Assembly: GCA_014651175.1 (NCBI GenBank)
Contig: BMWJ01000019.1
Coordinates: 27,644 to 91,643 of the forward strand
DNA from: Streptomyces clavifer
GTDB taxonomy: Bacteria; Actinomycetota; Actinomycetes; Streptomycetales; Streptomycetaceae
Direction of reading: 5' to 3'
DNA length: 64,000 nucleotides
Positions 45,704 to 54,912 of this stretch are shown one piece after another (the stretch's first letter is position 1; each line of letters begins with the position of its first letter). The translations under genes and the position numbers were made by a program. Under the pieces are notes generated by a model. The model saw only the letters and a list, made by a program, of their open reading frames with translations, was not told the origin of the DNA and did no database searches.

Positions 45704-46462
45704 ATGACTGACGAGAGTTTCGGACAGCCACGCCTCGCCGCGCTCTACGACCCGCTCGACCCTGATCGCAGTGACCTCGACGCCTACGTCCGGATGGCAG
45801 AGGAGTTCCGGGCGCGCCGGGTGCTGGACATCGGCTGTGGCACAGGTGTGTTCGCGCTCCTGCTGGCCGAGCGGGGATTCGAGGTCGTCGGCGTCGATCC
45901 CGCCCAGGCTTCCGTCGACGTGGCCCGCAGCAAGCCGGACAGTGGGCGAGTGCGCTGGATCTGCGGCGACGCGACGACACTCCCGCCGCTGCGGGTCGAC
46001 CTGGTGACCATGACGGCGAACGTCGCCCAGCAGATCGCCGGTGCCCAGGAGTGGCGGGAGACCCTGCGCGGCGCGTACGAGGCACTGCGGCCCGGTGGCC
46101 GTCTGGTGTTCGAGACCCGGGACCCGGCCGGGCGTGCCTGGGAGGTGTGGAACCGAGAAGCCTCGTACCGCGTGACGGAGGTGCCGGGTGTCGGCGCCGT
46201 CGAGAGCTGGGTCCAGGTGACCGAGGTGCGTGGGCCGCTGGTGACGTTCCGCTGGACGTACGTGTTCGCTGCGGACGGGCAGATGCTGACGTCGGACTCC
46301 ACCCTGCGCTTCCGTGAGCGGGAGGAGGTCGAGCGGGAGTTGCTCGCGCTGGGCTACGAGGTGGAGGGCGTACGCGACGCGCCCGACAGGCCGGGCAAGG
46401 AGTTCGTCTTCGTCGCGCGACGCCCATGGTCCGGCCCGGCCGTCGGGGGCCGCACGGATTGA
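45704..46462 (+). CDS. SAM-dependent methyltransferase
   Basis: 252 aa. Motif I VLDIGCGTGVFALLLAERG at about residue 40, motif II VGVDPA, then LRPGGRLVFETRDP. A class I small-molecule or UbiE-like enzyme. TACGTT (45691-45696) is 7 nt before the ATG, suggesting leaderless transcription. The substrate is unknown. Confidence 0.88.
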   Translation: MTDESFGQPRLAALYDPLDPDRSDLDAYVRMAEEFRARRVLDIGCGTGVFALLLAERGFEVVGVDPAQASVDVARSKPDSGRVRWICGDATTLPPLRVDLVTMTANVAQQIAGAQEWRETLRGAYEALRPGGRLVFETRDPAGRAWEVWNREASYRVTEVPGVGAVESWVQVTEVRGPLVTFRWTYVFAADGQMLTSDSTLRFREREEVERELLALGYEVEGVRDAPDRPGKEFVFVARRPWSGPAVGGRTD

Positions 46463-46666
46463 GCGGGGCGCGAGTGGCGACGCCGGAAGGTGGTCCAGGC
46501 GCCCTCCGCCACCGAGTGGTCGGCCTCGTCGTCACCTGGTCCGCCGACGTGGTCGGCTCGTCACCCCGGCACACGGCGGTCCGACGACCCGAAGAAGGCC
46601 CCATCTGCGCCGTATTGCGCCCTCTCCGGGCCCGCCCTGTGCTTTCTCCCGGGCCGGGGAGGCCAC

Positions 46667-47575
46667 TCAACGCGTAGCGGCGTCGGCGAGGATCGCCCGA
46701 AGTCGTGCCCGGCATTCGGCGACGAAGGCCGGGAAGGTGTCCCAGTAGTAGGAGATCCCGCTGACGCCCACCGCGATCGCCCAGGCGCGGGCGCGGGTCC
46801 AGGTCGCATCGTCGAGGTCAAGGGTGTCCCAGTAGGCCTGCCGGGCCTGGGACGGCAGGTCCCAGACCGTGGAGTGCTCGGCGTCGGGAAAGCCGATCGA
46901 GAGCCCTCCGAAGTCGATGACTGCGTGGAGCCCGCCCTCCCGGACCAGGAGGTTGGTCGGCTTGAGGTCGCCGTGGAGCCACACGTGGGGCCCGGAGGGC
47001 TCGGGCAGCGCGAGCGCGGCTCGCCACAGCTGTTCCAGGAAGTCGATGTCGAGCTCTGAACCCACCGTCGTCCGGCAGTCGTCGAAGCACCCCGCGATCC
47101 ACTGGTCGCACGGTTCCAGGCTGCCTCCGCGATACCAGCTGAGACCGTCCGCGCGCGCCGCTCCCATGAGGTCGACGCGGTGGAGCTCGCGCACGACCGC
47201 CGCCAGGTCCGCTCCGAAGGTGGCCCAGTCCCCGACGGTGTCCGACCCGGCTTCGTCACCGTCGATCCAGCGGAGGACCGACCAGGCGACCGGGAACGCG
47301 TCGGTGGGCGTACCTGCGTGCACGGGCTCGGGAATCACACAGGAGAGGCGGGCCGCCAGGCGGGGGAGCCATTGCTGTTCCTTGCGCACGGACTGCCCGC
47401 TGCCGGCGGTCCGTGGAAGTCGCACGAGCAGGTCATGGCCCAGTCGGTACATGGTGTTGTCCGTGCCCGCGCCGGCGGGCGACAACGGCAGGCCGGCCCA
47501 CTCCGGGCGCTGCGCCTGCAGCAGGGATCGGACCAGCGTTTCGTCGACCGGGATCTCATTCTCGTGAAGTGCCAC
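46667..47575 (-). CDS. Aminoglycoside phosphotransferase-like kinase
   Basis: 302 aa. Catalytic loop HVWLHGDLKPTNLLV, metal Asp in AVIDFGGLSIGFPDAEHS. N-lobe SPAGAGTDNTMYRLGHDLLVRLPR. Resembles macrolide 2'-phosphotransferase-like chromosomal genes (WLHGDL..NLLV, IDFG). GTG start. It stands alone; the substrate is unknown. Confidence 0.87.
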   Translation of the reverse strand: MALHENEIPVDETLVRSLLQAQRPEWAGLPLSPAGAGTDNTMYRLGHDLLVRLPRTAGSGQSVRKEQQWLPRLAARLSCVIPEPVHAGTPTDAFPVAWSVLRWIDGDEAGSDTVGDWATFGADLAAVVRELHRVDLMGAARADGLSWYRGGSLEPCDQWIAGCFDDCRTTVGSELDIDFLEQLWRAALALPEPSGPHVWLHGDLKPTNLLVREGGLHAVIDFGGLSIGFPDAEHSTVWDLPSQARQAYWDTLDLDDATWTRARAWAIAVGVSGISYYWDTFPAFVAECRARLRAILADAATR

Positions 47576-47797
47576 GCCGGGAGTCTCCTCGCCGGTCGGA
47601 GCGGGAAGCGAGCGAATTATCGGCACCTGCTTCGTCCGGGCGGTCCTGTCGGGCGTGACCCGGCAGCGCCGCACTGGAACTGATGGGCTGCTCGGCCCGA
47701 CGCCTCGAGGCTCGGGTCGTGAAGGTCTACCGCGGCCTGGAACAGGTCCGTGACGCTCGGGCCGACGCCGAGTCCGGCACCACGCCGGACAAGCAGG

Positions 47798-48727
47798 TCA
47801 AGCGCCGGTCCCCGCTTCGCGGGCCGCGAAGGCGGCCGGGGTGAGACCGGTGCGGTCGCGGAAGAAGCGGCCGAAGTTCGCGGGATCGCTGAAGCCGAGG
47901 TGGTCGGCGACGGACCGGGCATCCCATCGGGCGCTTCCCAGCAGGCGCCGGGCCTCGAGCAGGCGCCGCTCGTCGATGAGTTCACGCACTCCCTTGCCGG
48001 TGGCGTCCCGGGCGGCGCGGCTGAGGGTGCGGACCGAGCAGCCGAGCGACTCCGCGTAGTCCGCGGCCCGGTGCATCTCGCGGAAGTGCAGCTCCAGGGC
48101 GTCCGCGAACCGTCCGTAGGTGTCACCACGGCTTCTGCCGGCGCGCGTGTCGGCTTGGGCGATCCCGGGGGCGCCCGCGAGGCGAAGCAGCAGCGATTCG
48201 AGCAGGCTGCGCCGCAGGGCGTGGTGGACGTCGAGTGCGCGGCGCCCGAGTGCGCGGTGTTCGTCCAGGAGCTGGAGTGCCGTCTGCTGGAGCCAGGTGG
48301 CGTCGGCGGGGTGCGGGCTCAGCACGGCGGGAGCCTCGTGTGCGGTGAGCGGGGCCAGCAGGCGGACGATGTCGGGCCGCAGTACATCCGGTTCGAACAG
48401 GATGAACGGCCCGCGGGCGGCGCCGGGCGGATGCCAGCACTGCGTGTGTCCGGGGCGCACCCACAGCCACTGGCCGGGGGCGACGGTCCGCGTGAGGTGG
48501 TCGACGTCGTGCCGCAGCTCGCCCTCGGTGACGGCGATGAGGTAGTGGAAGGAGGCGCGGCCCGGACGTGGCGGGTTCCACGGCCAGTCGTCGTGCCGGG
48601 CGAAGAAGTCCTCGACGGTGCTCACCTCGAGGCCGTACGGGGTGCCGACCGGGGGCTGGAAACCGTACAGCGGGACCGCGGCCGGTCCGGCCTGTCCGCT
48701 CGAGCCGGGGTGTCGCCTGTCGACCAT
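47798..48727 (-). CDS. AraC-family regulator
   Basis: 309 aa. Cupin-like N-terminus (HYLIAVTEGELRHDVDHLTRTVAPGQWLWVRPGH) binds the ligand. The C-terminal pair of helix-turn-helices contains YAESLGCSVRTLSRAARDATGKGVRELIDERRLLEARRLL and SVADHLGFSDPANFGRFFRDRTGLTPAAF. It is divergent from the tandem YjbR genes. Confidence 0.88.
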   Translation of the reverse strand: MVDRRHPGSSGQAGPAAVPLYGFQPPVGTPYGLEVSTVEDFFARHDDWPWNPPRPGRASFHYLIAVTEGELRHDVDHLTRTVAPGQWLWVRPGHTQCWHPPGAARGPFILFEPDVLRPDIVRLLAPLTAHEAPAVLSPHPADATWLQQTALQLLDEHRALGRRALDVHHALRRSLLESLLLRLAGAPGIAQADTRAGRSRGDTYGRFADALELHFREMHRAADYAESLGCSVRTLSRAARDATGKGVRELIDERRLLEARRLLGSARWDARSVADHLGFSDPANFGRFFRDRTGLTPAAFAAREAGTGA

Positions 48728-48818
48728 CACGTGTCCGCAGCCTACTGCCCTTTTTGTCGGCTTCGAGGGGAGGATGGGATGTGCCGCCGCGGCCACCCCC
48801 TGAGGAAGGCAACGCCCC

Positions 48819-49214
48819 ATGAACGGAACGACCCTGCACAAGACCGCCGCCGACTGCGCCGAGGAGCTTCCCGGAGCCCGGCTGGAGCATCCCTTCGGCG
48901 ACGACTGGGAGGTCTTCAAGGTGCGCGGCAAGGTGTTCATGCTGATGACCGAGGTCCCGGGGCGTCCCGTCGTGATCCTCAAGGCGGATCCCGGTGAGGC
49001 CCACGCCCTACGGGAGCAGTACAGCCACATCACCCCCGGTTACCACATGAACAAGAAGCACTGGATCACGCTGGAGGGCGGGGACGGCGTCGACGGGGAA
49101 CTCGTCGATGAGCTCGTCACCGACTCGTACCGGCTCGTAGTCGCTCGCCTGCCCAAGGCCGAGCAGCCCGTCGACCCCCGCACCTACGGGAGCAGCACGC
49201 GGGCAGCCTCGTGA
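48819..49214 (+). CDS. MmcQ/YjbR-family protein (copy 1)
   Basis: 131 aa. YjbR fold: LPGARLEHPFGDDWEVFKVRGKVFMLM, ILKADPGEAHALREQYSHITPGYHMNKKHWITLE. DNA-binding or MmcQ-like; precise role unknown. GGAAGG ribosome site. The stop overlaps the GTG of copy 2. Confidence 0.88.
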   Translation: MNGTTLHKTAADCAEELPGARLEHPFGDDWEVFKVRGKVFMLMTEVPGRPVVILKADPGEAHALREQYSHITPGYHMNKKHWITLEGGDGVDGELVDELVTDSYRLVVARLPKAEQPVDPRTYGSSTRAAS

Positions 49215-49579
49215 GCGCGGCCGGTGACCGGCTCCAGGACACCGCCCGCCAGGCGGCCCTCGCGCTGCCCGGGACGGACCACGGTTACCCGTTCACCCAG
49301 CACCTGGACGTGTACAAGGTCGCCGGCAAGGTCTTCCTGATCGTCACCGACGACCCGGACGAGCAGATCATCACGGTCAAGTGCGAACCCGAACAGGCCC
49401 GTGCGTACGTGCACGGCCATGCCTCGATCACACCGGGCCGCTACCTCGACGGACGGCACTGGATCTCGCTCGGACCGGGCCCCGGCATCACCGGGCGGCT
49501 GGTCACCGACGCAGTCGAGGATTCCTACGACCTGGTCGTCGCGCGGCTGCCCGGGCGCGACCGCCCCCGTACCCGATGA
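49211..49579 (+). CDS. MmcQ/YjbR-family protein (copy 2)
   Basis: 122 aa, starting VSAAGDRLQDTARQAALALPG; then YPFTQHLDVYKVAGKVFLIV, CEPEQARAYVHGHASITPGRY and GRHWISL. It shares the same core as copy 1 (V-K-V-G-KVF, ITPGY/R, HWI). GTGA overlap with copy 1 gives coupling. A probable ancient tandem duplication, as the two are similar but not near-identical. Confidence 0.86.
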   Translation: MSAAGDRLQDTARQAALALPGTDHGYPFTQHLDVYKVAGKVFLIVTDDPDEQIITVKCEPEQARAYVHGHASITPGRYLDGRHWISLGPGPGITGRLVTDAVEDSYDLVVARLPGRDRPRTR

Positions 49580-49679
49580 GCACCGCGAGCGCGCCGACGA
49601 GCCGCTGAGCCCACGCCTCCCAGTGCCCCGTGCACGGCTCGCCACGCCCGCACACCTCCGCCTGCGATCCGAGAGACCG

Positions 49680-50993
49680 ATGGAACCGACCGAAGCGACC
49701 CTGCCGCTCTTCGACGAGGAGCCCGCCCGGCCACTCGCCGACCGCCTGCGTCCCACCCGGCTGGAAGACGTGGTCGGGCAGGACCACCTCCTGGCCCCGG
49801 ACGCCCCGCTGGGCCGCATGGTCGCGTCGCAGCGCCTGGGATCCGCCATCCTGTGGGGTCCGCCAGGCGTGGGGAAGACGACCATCGCCCGCCTCCTCGC
49901 GGACGGCGGCAACCTGGTCTTCGAATCGGTGTCGGCCACCTTCTCCGGCGTGGCCGACCTGCGCAAGGTCTTCGCGGCCGCCCGCAGCCGGCGCACCATC
50001 GGCCAGAGCACCCTGCTGTTCGTCGACGAGATCCACCGCTTCAACCGCGCCCAGCAGGACAGCTTCCTGCCCTACGTCGAGGACGGCACGGTCACCCTGG
50101 TCGGCGCGACCACGGAGAACCCGAGCTTCGAACTCAACGGCGCCCTCCTCTCCCGCACCCAGGTCCTCGTCCTCAAACGCCTCGACGAAGCCGCCCTGTC
50201 CACACTCCTCGACCGTGCCGAGGACCTCACCGGCCACCGGCTGCCCCTGGACGACGACGCCCGCCGCGCCCTGATCGCCATGGCCGACGGCGACGGACGC
50301 TACCTCCTCAACACGGCCGAACAGCTCCAGGCACTCCCGGACCCCGGCACCCCCCTGGACACCGCCGCGCTCGCCCACCACATCCAGCAGCGCGCCCCGC
50401 TGTACGACAAGGCGCAGGAGGGCCACTACAACCTGATCTCCGCGCTCCACAAGTCGATGCGCGGCTCCGACCCGGACGCGGCCCTGTACTGGCTCGCCCG
50501 CATGCTCGACGGCGGCGAGGACCCCCTCTTCGTGGCCCGCCGCCTGGTCCGCTTCGCCAACGAAGACATCGGCATCGCCGACCCGCACGCCATCCAGCAG
50601 GCCCTCGCCGCCTGGGACGTGTACGAGCGACTCGGCTCGCCCGAGGGCGAGTTGGCGATCGCCCAGGCCGTCGTGTACCTCGCCACGGCGCCCAAGTCCA
50701 TCGCCGTCCACCGCGGCTATGACGCGGCCCACCGATCCGCCCGCCGCACCGGCTCACTCATGCCGCCCGCCCACATCCTCAACGCTCCGACCCGGCTGAT
50801 GAAGGACCTCGGCTACGGCAAGGACTACCAGTACGACCCCGACACCACCGACGGCTTCTCCGGCGCCGACTACTTCCCCGACGGCATGGACCACGAGACG
50901 TACTACCGCCCCACCCGCAACGGCTACGAGTCCCAGGTGTCCGAGCGCCTCCGCCACTGGGCCGGCTTGCGCGCTCGTGGGCGCAGCGGCTGA
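49680..50993 (+). CDS. rarA: Replication-associated recombination protein RarA (MgsA)
   Basis: 437 aa. AAA+ ATPase: WGPPGVGKTTIARLLAD, Walker B LLFVDEIHRFNRAQQD, sensor 1 TLVGATTENPSFELN. The C-terminal RarA/MgsA domain shows YNLISALHKSMRGSDPDAALYWLARML and GYGKDYQYDPD. It acts at stalled replication forks. ATG at 49680 lies 100 bp after the second YjbR gene. Confidence 0.94.
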   Translation: MEPTEATLPLFDEEPARPLADRLRPTRLEDVVGQDHLLAPDAPLGRMVASQRLGSAILWGPPGVGKTTIARLLADGGNLVFESVSATFSGVADLRKVFAAARSRRTIGQSTLLFVDEIHRFNRAQQDSFLPYVEDGTVTLVGATTENPSFELNGALLSRTQVLVLKRLDEAALSTLLDRAEDLTGHRLPLDDDARRALIAMADGDGRYLLNTAEQLQALPDPGTPLDTAALAHHIQQRAPLYDKAQEGHYNLISALHKSMRGSDPDAALYWLARMLDGGEDPLFVARRLVRFANEDIGIADPHAIQQALAAWDVYERLGSPEGELAIAQAVVYLATAPKSIAVHRGYDAAHRSARRTGSLMPPAHILNAPTRLMKDLGYGKDYQYDPDTTDGFSGADYFPDGMDHETYYRPTRNGYESQVSERLRHWAGLRARGRSG

Positions 50994-51107
50994 CGTGGAC
51001 CCGATGGGCGGCGGACGGAGTCCGCACACGACAGGTGTCGTGCTCGGACGACCTCTGCAACCACCGCGCTCAGGCACAGCCCGGCTCCCGCATGACACGG
51101 AACACTT

Positions 51108-51127
51108 TTGCAAGCAGGCGCTTGCAA
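51108..51127. promoter_or_regulatory. Inverted repeat upstream of XRE gene
   Basis: TTGCAAGC-AGGC-GCTTGCAA has perfect 8-bp arms. It lies just before the XRE gene, and TTAGCAAGG at 51131-51139 may be a third half-site. Probably an autoregulatory operator. Confidence 0.75.
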
Positions 51128-51157
51128 TAGTTAGCAAGGGTGATGCAGTATCGAGCC

Positions 51158-51667
51158 ATGGCATCACTCAACGTCGGCAATCTCGGCGAGTACCTGCGTG
51201 AGCAGCGGCGTACCGCGCAGCTCTCCCTGCGGCAGCTCGCCGACGCCGCCGGGGTGTCCAATCCGTATCTCAGCCAGATCGAGCGCGGTCTGCGCAAGCC
51301 GAGCGCCGAGGTGCTGCAGCAGGTCGCCAAGGCCCTGCGGATCTCCGCCGAGACGCTGTACGTGCGCGCCGGGATCCTCGATGAGCGGGAGCGGGAGGAA
51401 CTGGAGACGCGGGCGGTCATATTGGCCGATCCGTCGATCAACGAGCGGCAGAAGAACGTGCTGCTGCAGATCTACGACTCCTTCCGCAAGGAGAACGGTT
51501 TCGACGTCGTCCCCGACACCGGCGCAGAGGTCCACGGCGCCGCGGGTGCGGGGAGCAGAATCGATGCCGAAGCGGAAAGCGGTGCCGGTGACGCGACCGG
51601 TACCGGTACGGATGCCCGCGGCCCCCGCACCGCCGGCGGCAGTGATGCAGACACACCCCTGAACTGA
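51158..51667 (+). CDS. XRE-family transcriptional regulator
   Basis: 169 aa. N-terminal HTH: GEYLREQRRTAQLSLRQLADAAGVSNPYLSQIERGLRKPSAEVLQQVA. Middle helix region ERQKNVLLQIYDSFRKENG; low-complexity Ala/Gly/Thr tail. Start options are GTG 51140, ATG 51143 and ATG 51158; there is no Shine-Dalgarno, and the first could be leaderless from TAGTTA at 51128-51133. Next to an HbhA-like gene, as Rv0474 is to hbhA. Confidence 0.85.
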   Translation: MASLNVGNLGEYLREQRRTAQLSLRQLADAAGVSNPYLSQIERGLRKPSAEVLQQVAKALRISAETLYVRAGILDEREREELETRAVILADPSINERQKNVLLQIYDSFRKENGFDVVPDTGAEVHGAAGAGSRIDAEAESGAGDATGTGTDARGPRTAGGSDADTPLN

Positions 51668-51695
51668 CTTCTGATGATCCGGGAGGACCACAGTC

Positions 51696-52325
51696 ATGGC
51701 CATCACCGATGACCTGCGCAAGACCCTCACCGACCCGACCCCCCTCTACTTCGCCGCCGGTACCGCCGACCTCGCCGTCGAGCAGGCGCGCAAGGTCCCG
51801 GGGCTGATCGACCAGCTGCGGGCCGAGGCGCCCGAGCGGATCGAGGCCGTGCGCAACACCGACCCCAAGGTGGTGCAGGAGCGCGTGACCGCGCAGGCCA
51901 AGGAGGCCCAGGCCACCGTGCAGGCGAAGGTGAGCGAGGTCTTCGGGTCGCTGGACACCGACCTGAAGAAGTGGGGCGAGTCCGCCCAGGACCTGGCGCT
52001 GCGGAGCGTGGGTGTGGCCGCCGAGTACGCGGTCCGGGCCCGGGAGACGTACGAGAAGGTCGCCGAGCGCGGCGAGCAGAGCGTGCGGACCTGGCGCGGC
52101 GAGACGGCCGAGGAGATCGTCGAGATCGCCGCTGTCGTCGAGGCGGAGCCCAAGCCCGTGCCGAAGCAGAAGTCCGACGCGGCGACCGCCCCGGTGAAGC
52201 CGGCGCCCACCGCGAAGCCCGTGACCGCGACGGCGAAGAAGCCCACGCCCGCCGCGCCCGCCAAGAAGCCCGCACCGGCCCGCAAGCCCGTGGCGAAGAA
52301 GACCACTCCGCCGTCCGCGAAGTAG
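51696..52325 (+). CDS. HbhA-like helical protein with Lys/Pro/Ala tail
   Basis: 209 aa. N-terminus ITDDLRKTLTDPTPLYFAAGTADLAVEQARKVPG is typical of HbhA-type proteins. Long coiled coil follows (VRNTDPKVVQERVTAQAKEAQATVQ). The tail (about 150-209) is KKPTPAAPAKKPAPARKP-like, resembling the heparin-binding tail of mycobacterial HbhA. In Streptomyces it is not an adhesin; a cytosolic or envelope scaffold is likely. GGGAGG precedes the ATG. Confidence 0.85.
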   Translation: MAITDDLRKTLTDPTPLYFAAGTADLAVEQARKVPGLIDQLRAEAPERIEAVRNTDPKVVQERVTAQAKEAQATVQAKVSEVFGSLDTDLKKWGESAQDLALRSVGVAAEYAVRARETYEKVAERGEQSVRTWRGETAEEIVEIAAVVEAEPKPVPKQKSDAATAPVKPAPTAKPVTATAKKPTPAAPAKKPAPARKPVAKKTTPPSAK

Positions 52326-52435
52326 CGGGACGGACGGGAACCGGCGGAACGGTCCGGGCACCTTCGGGGTGGCCGGGTCGTTGTCCCGGTACCTTGGCCG
52401 CGAGGCGCTCATCCACTGACTAGGCGGTGCTCACC

Positions 52436-52768
52436 ATGTTGCTCGCAGCATTCGGCTCGTTCCTCCAGCTGCTGTTCCTGGCCATGCTCGTGCTGGCCGT
52501 GGTCGCGCTGGTCTTCGCGGTGACGGCGCGCGAGGACGCCTACCGCGCGGCGGGCAAGCAGAAGAAGTCGTTCTGGCTGATCATCCTCGGCATCACCGTC
52601 GTGGTGAACCTGGTCATTCCGATCCTGTTCCTCCAGATCGCGGGCGTCATCGCGTCCATCGTCTTCATGGTGGACGTCCGGCCGGCGATCAAGGCGGTAT
52701 CGGGCGGCAGCAGCCGGGGCGGATCGAGCAGCGACGGACCCTACGGTCCCTACAACGGCGGGCGCTGA
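52436..52768 (+). CDS. DUF2516 membrane protein
   Basis: 110 aa with two hydrophobic regions (SFLQLLFLAMLVLAVVALVF and SFWLIILGITVVVNLVIPIL) and a Gly/Ser tail. DUF2516 follows HbhA homologues (Rv0476-like). GTG at 52427 is an alternative start. Its 3' end overlaps the convergent PP2C gene by 19 bp. Confidence 0.85.
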   Translation: MLLAAFGSFLQLLFLAMLVLAVVALVFAVTAREDAYRAAGKQKKSFWLIILGITVVVNLVIPILFLQIAGVIASIVFMVDVRPAIKAVSGGSSRGGSSSDGPYGPYNGGR

Positions 52769-54084
52769 GCGCCGGCCGGCCGGGCCGAGCCGGGACGGGA
52801 GCGCATCGCGCCCCCGTCCCGTCGTCGTATCCGGGTCTCGTCGCGCTCCAGCAGCAGGACCGCCACGTCGTCGGTCAGTTCGCCGCCGTTCAGCTCCTGC
52901 GCCCGGGCGACCGCGGCCTCCAGCAGCGCTTCGCCGCCGAGCCCTCCGTCGAGCTGTCCGTTGACCATCGCGACCATGCCGTCCTGGCCGAGCCGCTGCG
53001 TCCCGACCGGTCCGACGCGTCCCTCGATGAGGCCGTCGGTGTACATCATCAGGCTCCAGGAGCCGCCCAGCTGGATCTGCCTGCGCGGCCAGCGGGCCTG
53101 CGGGAGCAGACCGAGAGCGGGGCCGCCGTCCTCCTGGGGGAGCAGCTGCGCCGCCTGCCCCCTGCGGGCGATCAGCGGTGCGGGGTGGCCCGCGATGCAG
53201 AGTCCGGCGCGCCGGCCGTCCGGAGCGATGTCGACGGTGCAGAGCGTCGCGAAGATCTCCTCGCTCTGCCGTTCGTGCTCCAGGACCTGCTGCAGCGTGG
53301 AGAGCAGATCGTCCCCGCAGAGCCCGGCCAGGGTCAGTGCCCGCCAGGCGATGCGCAGTTCGACGCCGAGGGCCGCCTCGTCCGGGCCGTGCCCGCAGAC
53401 GTCGCCGATCATCGCGTGGACCGTGCCGTCCGGCGTGCGGACCGTGTCGTAGAAGTCCCCGCCGAGCAGGGCGCGACTGCGGCCCGGCCGGTAGCGGGCG
53501 GCGAAGGCGAGGTCGGAGCCGTCCAGGAGCGGCGTGGGCAGCAGTCCGCGTTCCAGCCTGGCGTTCTCCTGGGCACGCAGCCGGGACTCGGTCAGCTGGC
53601 GCTGGGCGACGTCCGCGCGCTTACGCTCCACGGCGTACCGGATGGCGCGGCTGAGGAGGCGTCCGTCGAGCTCTCCGCGGAAGAGGTAGTCCTGTGCCCC
53701 CACGCGTACCGCGTCGGCGGCCCGCTCGGCGTCGTCCTCCGCCGTGAGGGCGAGGACGGCGTGCCGCGGCGCGATGCGCAGGACGTGTTTGAGGGTGGCG
53801 AGCTCGTCGTGTGCGGTGCCGTCCGGCCCGTCGGCCCGGACGCCGGCCGGCAGGGCGAGGCCGAGGTCGAGCAGGATGCAGTCGACGTCGTCGGTGAGCA
53901 GGCGGCCGGCCTCGGTGAGATTGCGCGCGGTTCGGACGCGCACCCTGGTCCCGGCGGCGGACGGCAGCTCGGGGACGGTGAAGGTGCCCGCAGGGTCGTC
54001 CGTGATCACCAGGAGGGTGAGGTCGGCGCCATGAGTGGTCTCCGCAGCGGGCACAGTGCGCTGCTGCGGTACGGGTACGGGCAT
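52750..54084 (-). CDS. Response-regulator/PP2C (RsbU-type) phosphatase
   Basis: 444 aa. An N-terminal receiver with DDVDCILLDLGLALPAG (Asp) and LTAEDDAERA. A coiled region is followed by the PPM/SpoIIE domain: LLGGDFYDTVRTPDG, MIGDVCGHGPDEAALG, MMYTDGLIEGRV and LTDDVAVLLLERDE. The last two contain the metal-binding Asp residues. Likely dephosphorylates an anti-anti-sigma factor. ATG 54084 follows GGAAGG. Confidence 0.9.
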   Translation of the reverse strand: MPVPVPQQRTVPAAETTHGADLTLLVITDDPAGTFTVPELPSAAGTRVRVRTARNLTEAGRLLTDDVDCILLDLGLALPAGVRADGPDGTAHDELATLKHVLRIAPRHAVLALTAEDDAERAADAVRVGAQDYLFRGELDGRLLSRAIRYAVERKRADVAQRQLTESRLRAQENARLERGLLPTPLLDGSDLAFAARYRPGRSRALLGGDFYDTVRTPDGTVHAMIGDVCGHGPDEAALGVELRIAWRALTLAGLCGDDLLSTLQQVLEHERQSEEIFATLCTVDIAPDGRRAGLCIAGHPAPLIARRGQAAQLLPQEDGGPALGLLPQARWPRRQIQLGGSWSLMMYTDGLIEGRVGPVGTQRLGQDGMVAMVNGQLDGGLGGEALLEAAVARAQELNGGELTDDVAVLLLERDETRIRRRDGGAMRSRPGSARPAGAQRPPL

Positions 54085-54353
54085 CGGTTCGGGTTCCTTC
54101 CCTCCCCCGAGGGTGCGGCGGGGCGACGATCGGCGATCTGCCAGACGGGGACGATAGCGGTCGGGAGCGGGGGAGCGGAATGGTGTTCGAAGATCAGCCC
54201 GTGGCATATGCGCGGCCATAAGCCGCGTCCTGTCACGGATCCGGACCGATGCGTACGGACGAAGCGGACAGGGGAGCCATGACAAACATCACGCCCCCGG
54301 GAGCCCGGGCGGGGGCCGGTGCGCGTGATCCGGAGAGTTCCTATCCTGGCTCG

Positions 54354-54845
54354 ATGGCGACACCGGATTTCATCCTCGCGCTGCGCGAAAAGATCGGGAA
54401 CGACCCGCTGTGGCTGTCGGGGGTGACGGCAGTCGTCCTCAGGGAGGGGCAGGTCCTTCTGGTGAGGCGCGCGGACAACGGCGCGTGGACCGCCGTGACC
54501 GGGATCATCGACCCCGGGGAGCAGCCGGCGGACGCCGCCGTCCGCGAGGTGCTGGAGGAGACCGGTACCGACGCGGTCCCCGAGCGTCTCGTCCTGGTCC
54601 ACGTGACGGGTCCCGTCGTCTACGGGAACGGGGACCGGGCCCAGTACCTCGATCTGGTCTTCCGGTTCCGCTGGCGGTCCGGTGAGCCGTATCCGGCCGA
54701 CGGGGAGAACACGGAGGCCCGCTGGTTCCCCCTGGGGGACCTGCCTCCCCTGTCCGACGACATGATCGCCCGCATCGCGGCCGCCGTGGCCGACGAGCCC
54801 GCCACCCGGTACGCGGTCTCCCCGCAGTCCGCTGCGCACCCGTAA
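54354..54845 (+). CDS. Nudix hydrolase
   Basis: 163 aa. ATPDFILALREKIGNDPLW is typical of a Streptomyces ADP-ribose-type Nudix. Nudix box: GIIDPGEQPADAAVREVLEETG. TATCCT (54342-54347) is 6 nt before ATG 54354, implying leaderless transcription; an upstream ATG at 54279 is unlikely. The substrate is probably a nucleoside diphosphate derivative. Confidence 0.88.
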   Translation: MATPDFILALREKIGNDPLWLSGVTAVVLREGQVLLVRRADNGAWTAVTGIIDPGEQPADAAVREVLEETGTDAVPERLVLVHVTGPVVYGNGDRAQYLDLVFRFRWRSGEPYPADGENTEARWFPLGDLPPLSDDMIARIAAAVADEPATRYAVSPQSAAHP

Positions 54846-54912
54846 GCGTCCGGCCCGTTGCGTTGCGGGTCCGGCCGCCGGCCGGGTCCCGCTGCGCGGA
54901 CGGCAGGCGGGA

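Noticed and set aside
47683-47844. 53-codon plus-strand frame (VVKVYRGLEQVRDARADAES..)
   Set aside because: Looks protein-like but overlaps the AraC 3' end and has no ribosome site or recognised family; may be a remnant but cannot be supported.
54279-54353. Longer start of the Nudix gene at ATG 54279
   Set aside because: The additional 25 residues are low-complexity and the -10 hexamer at 54342-54347 points to ATG 54354.
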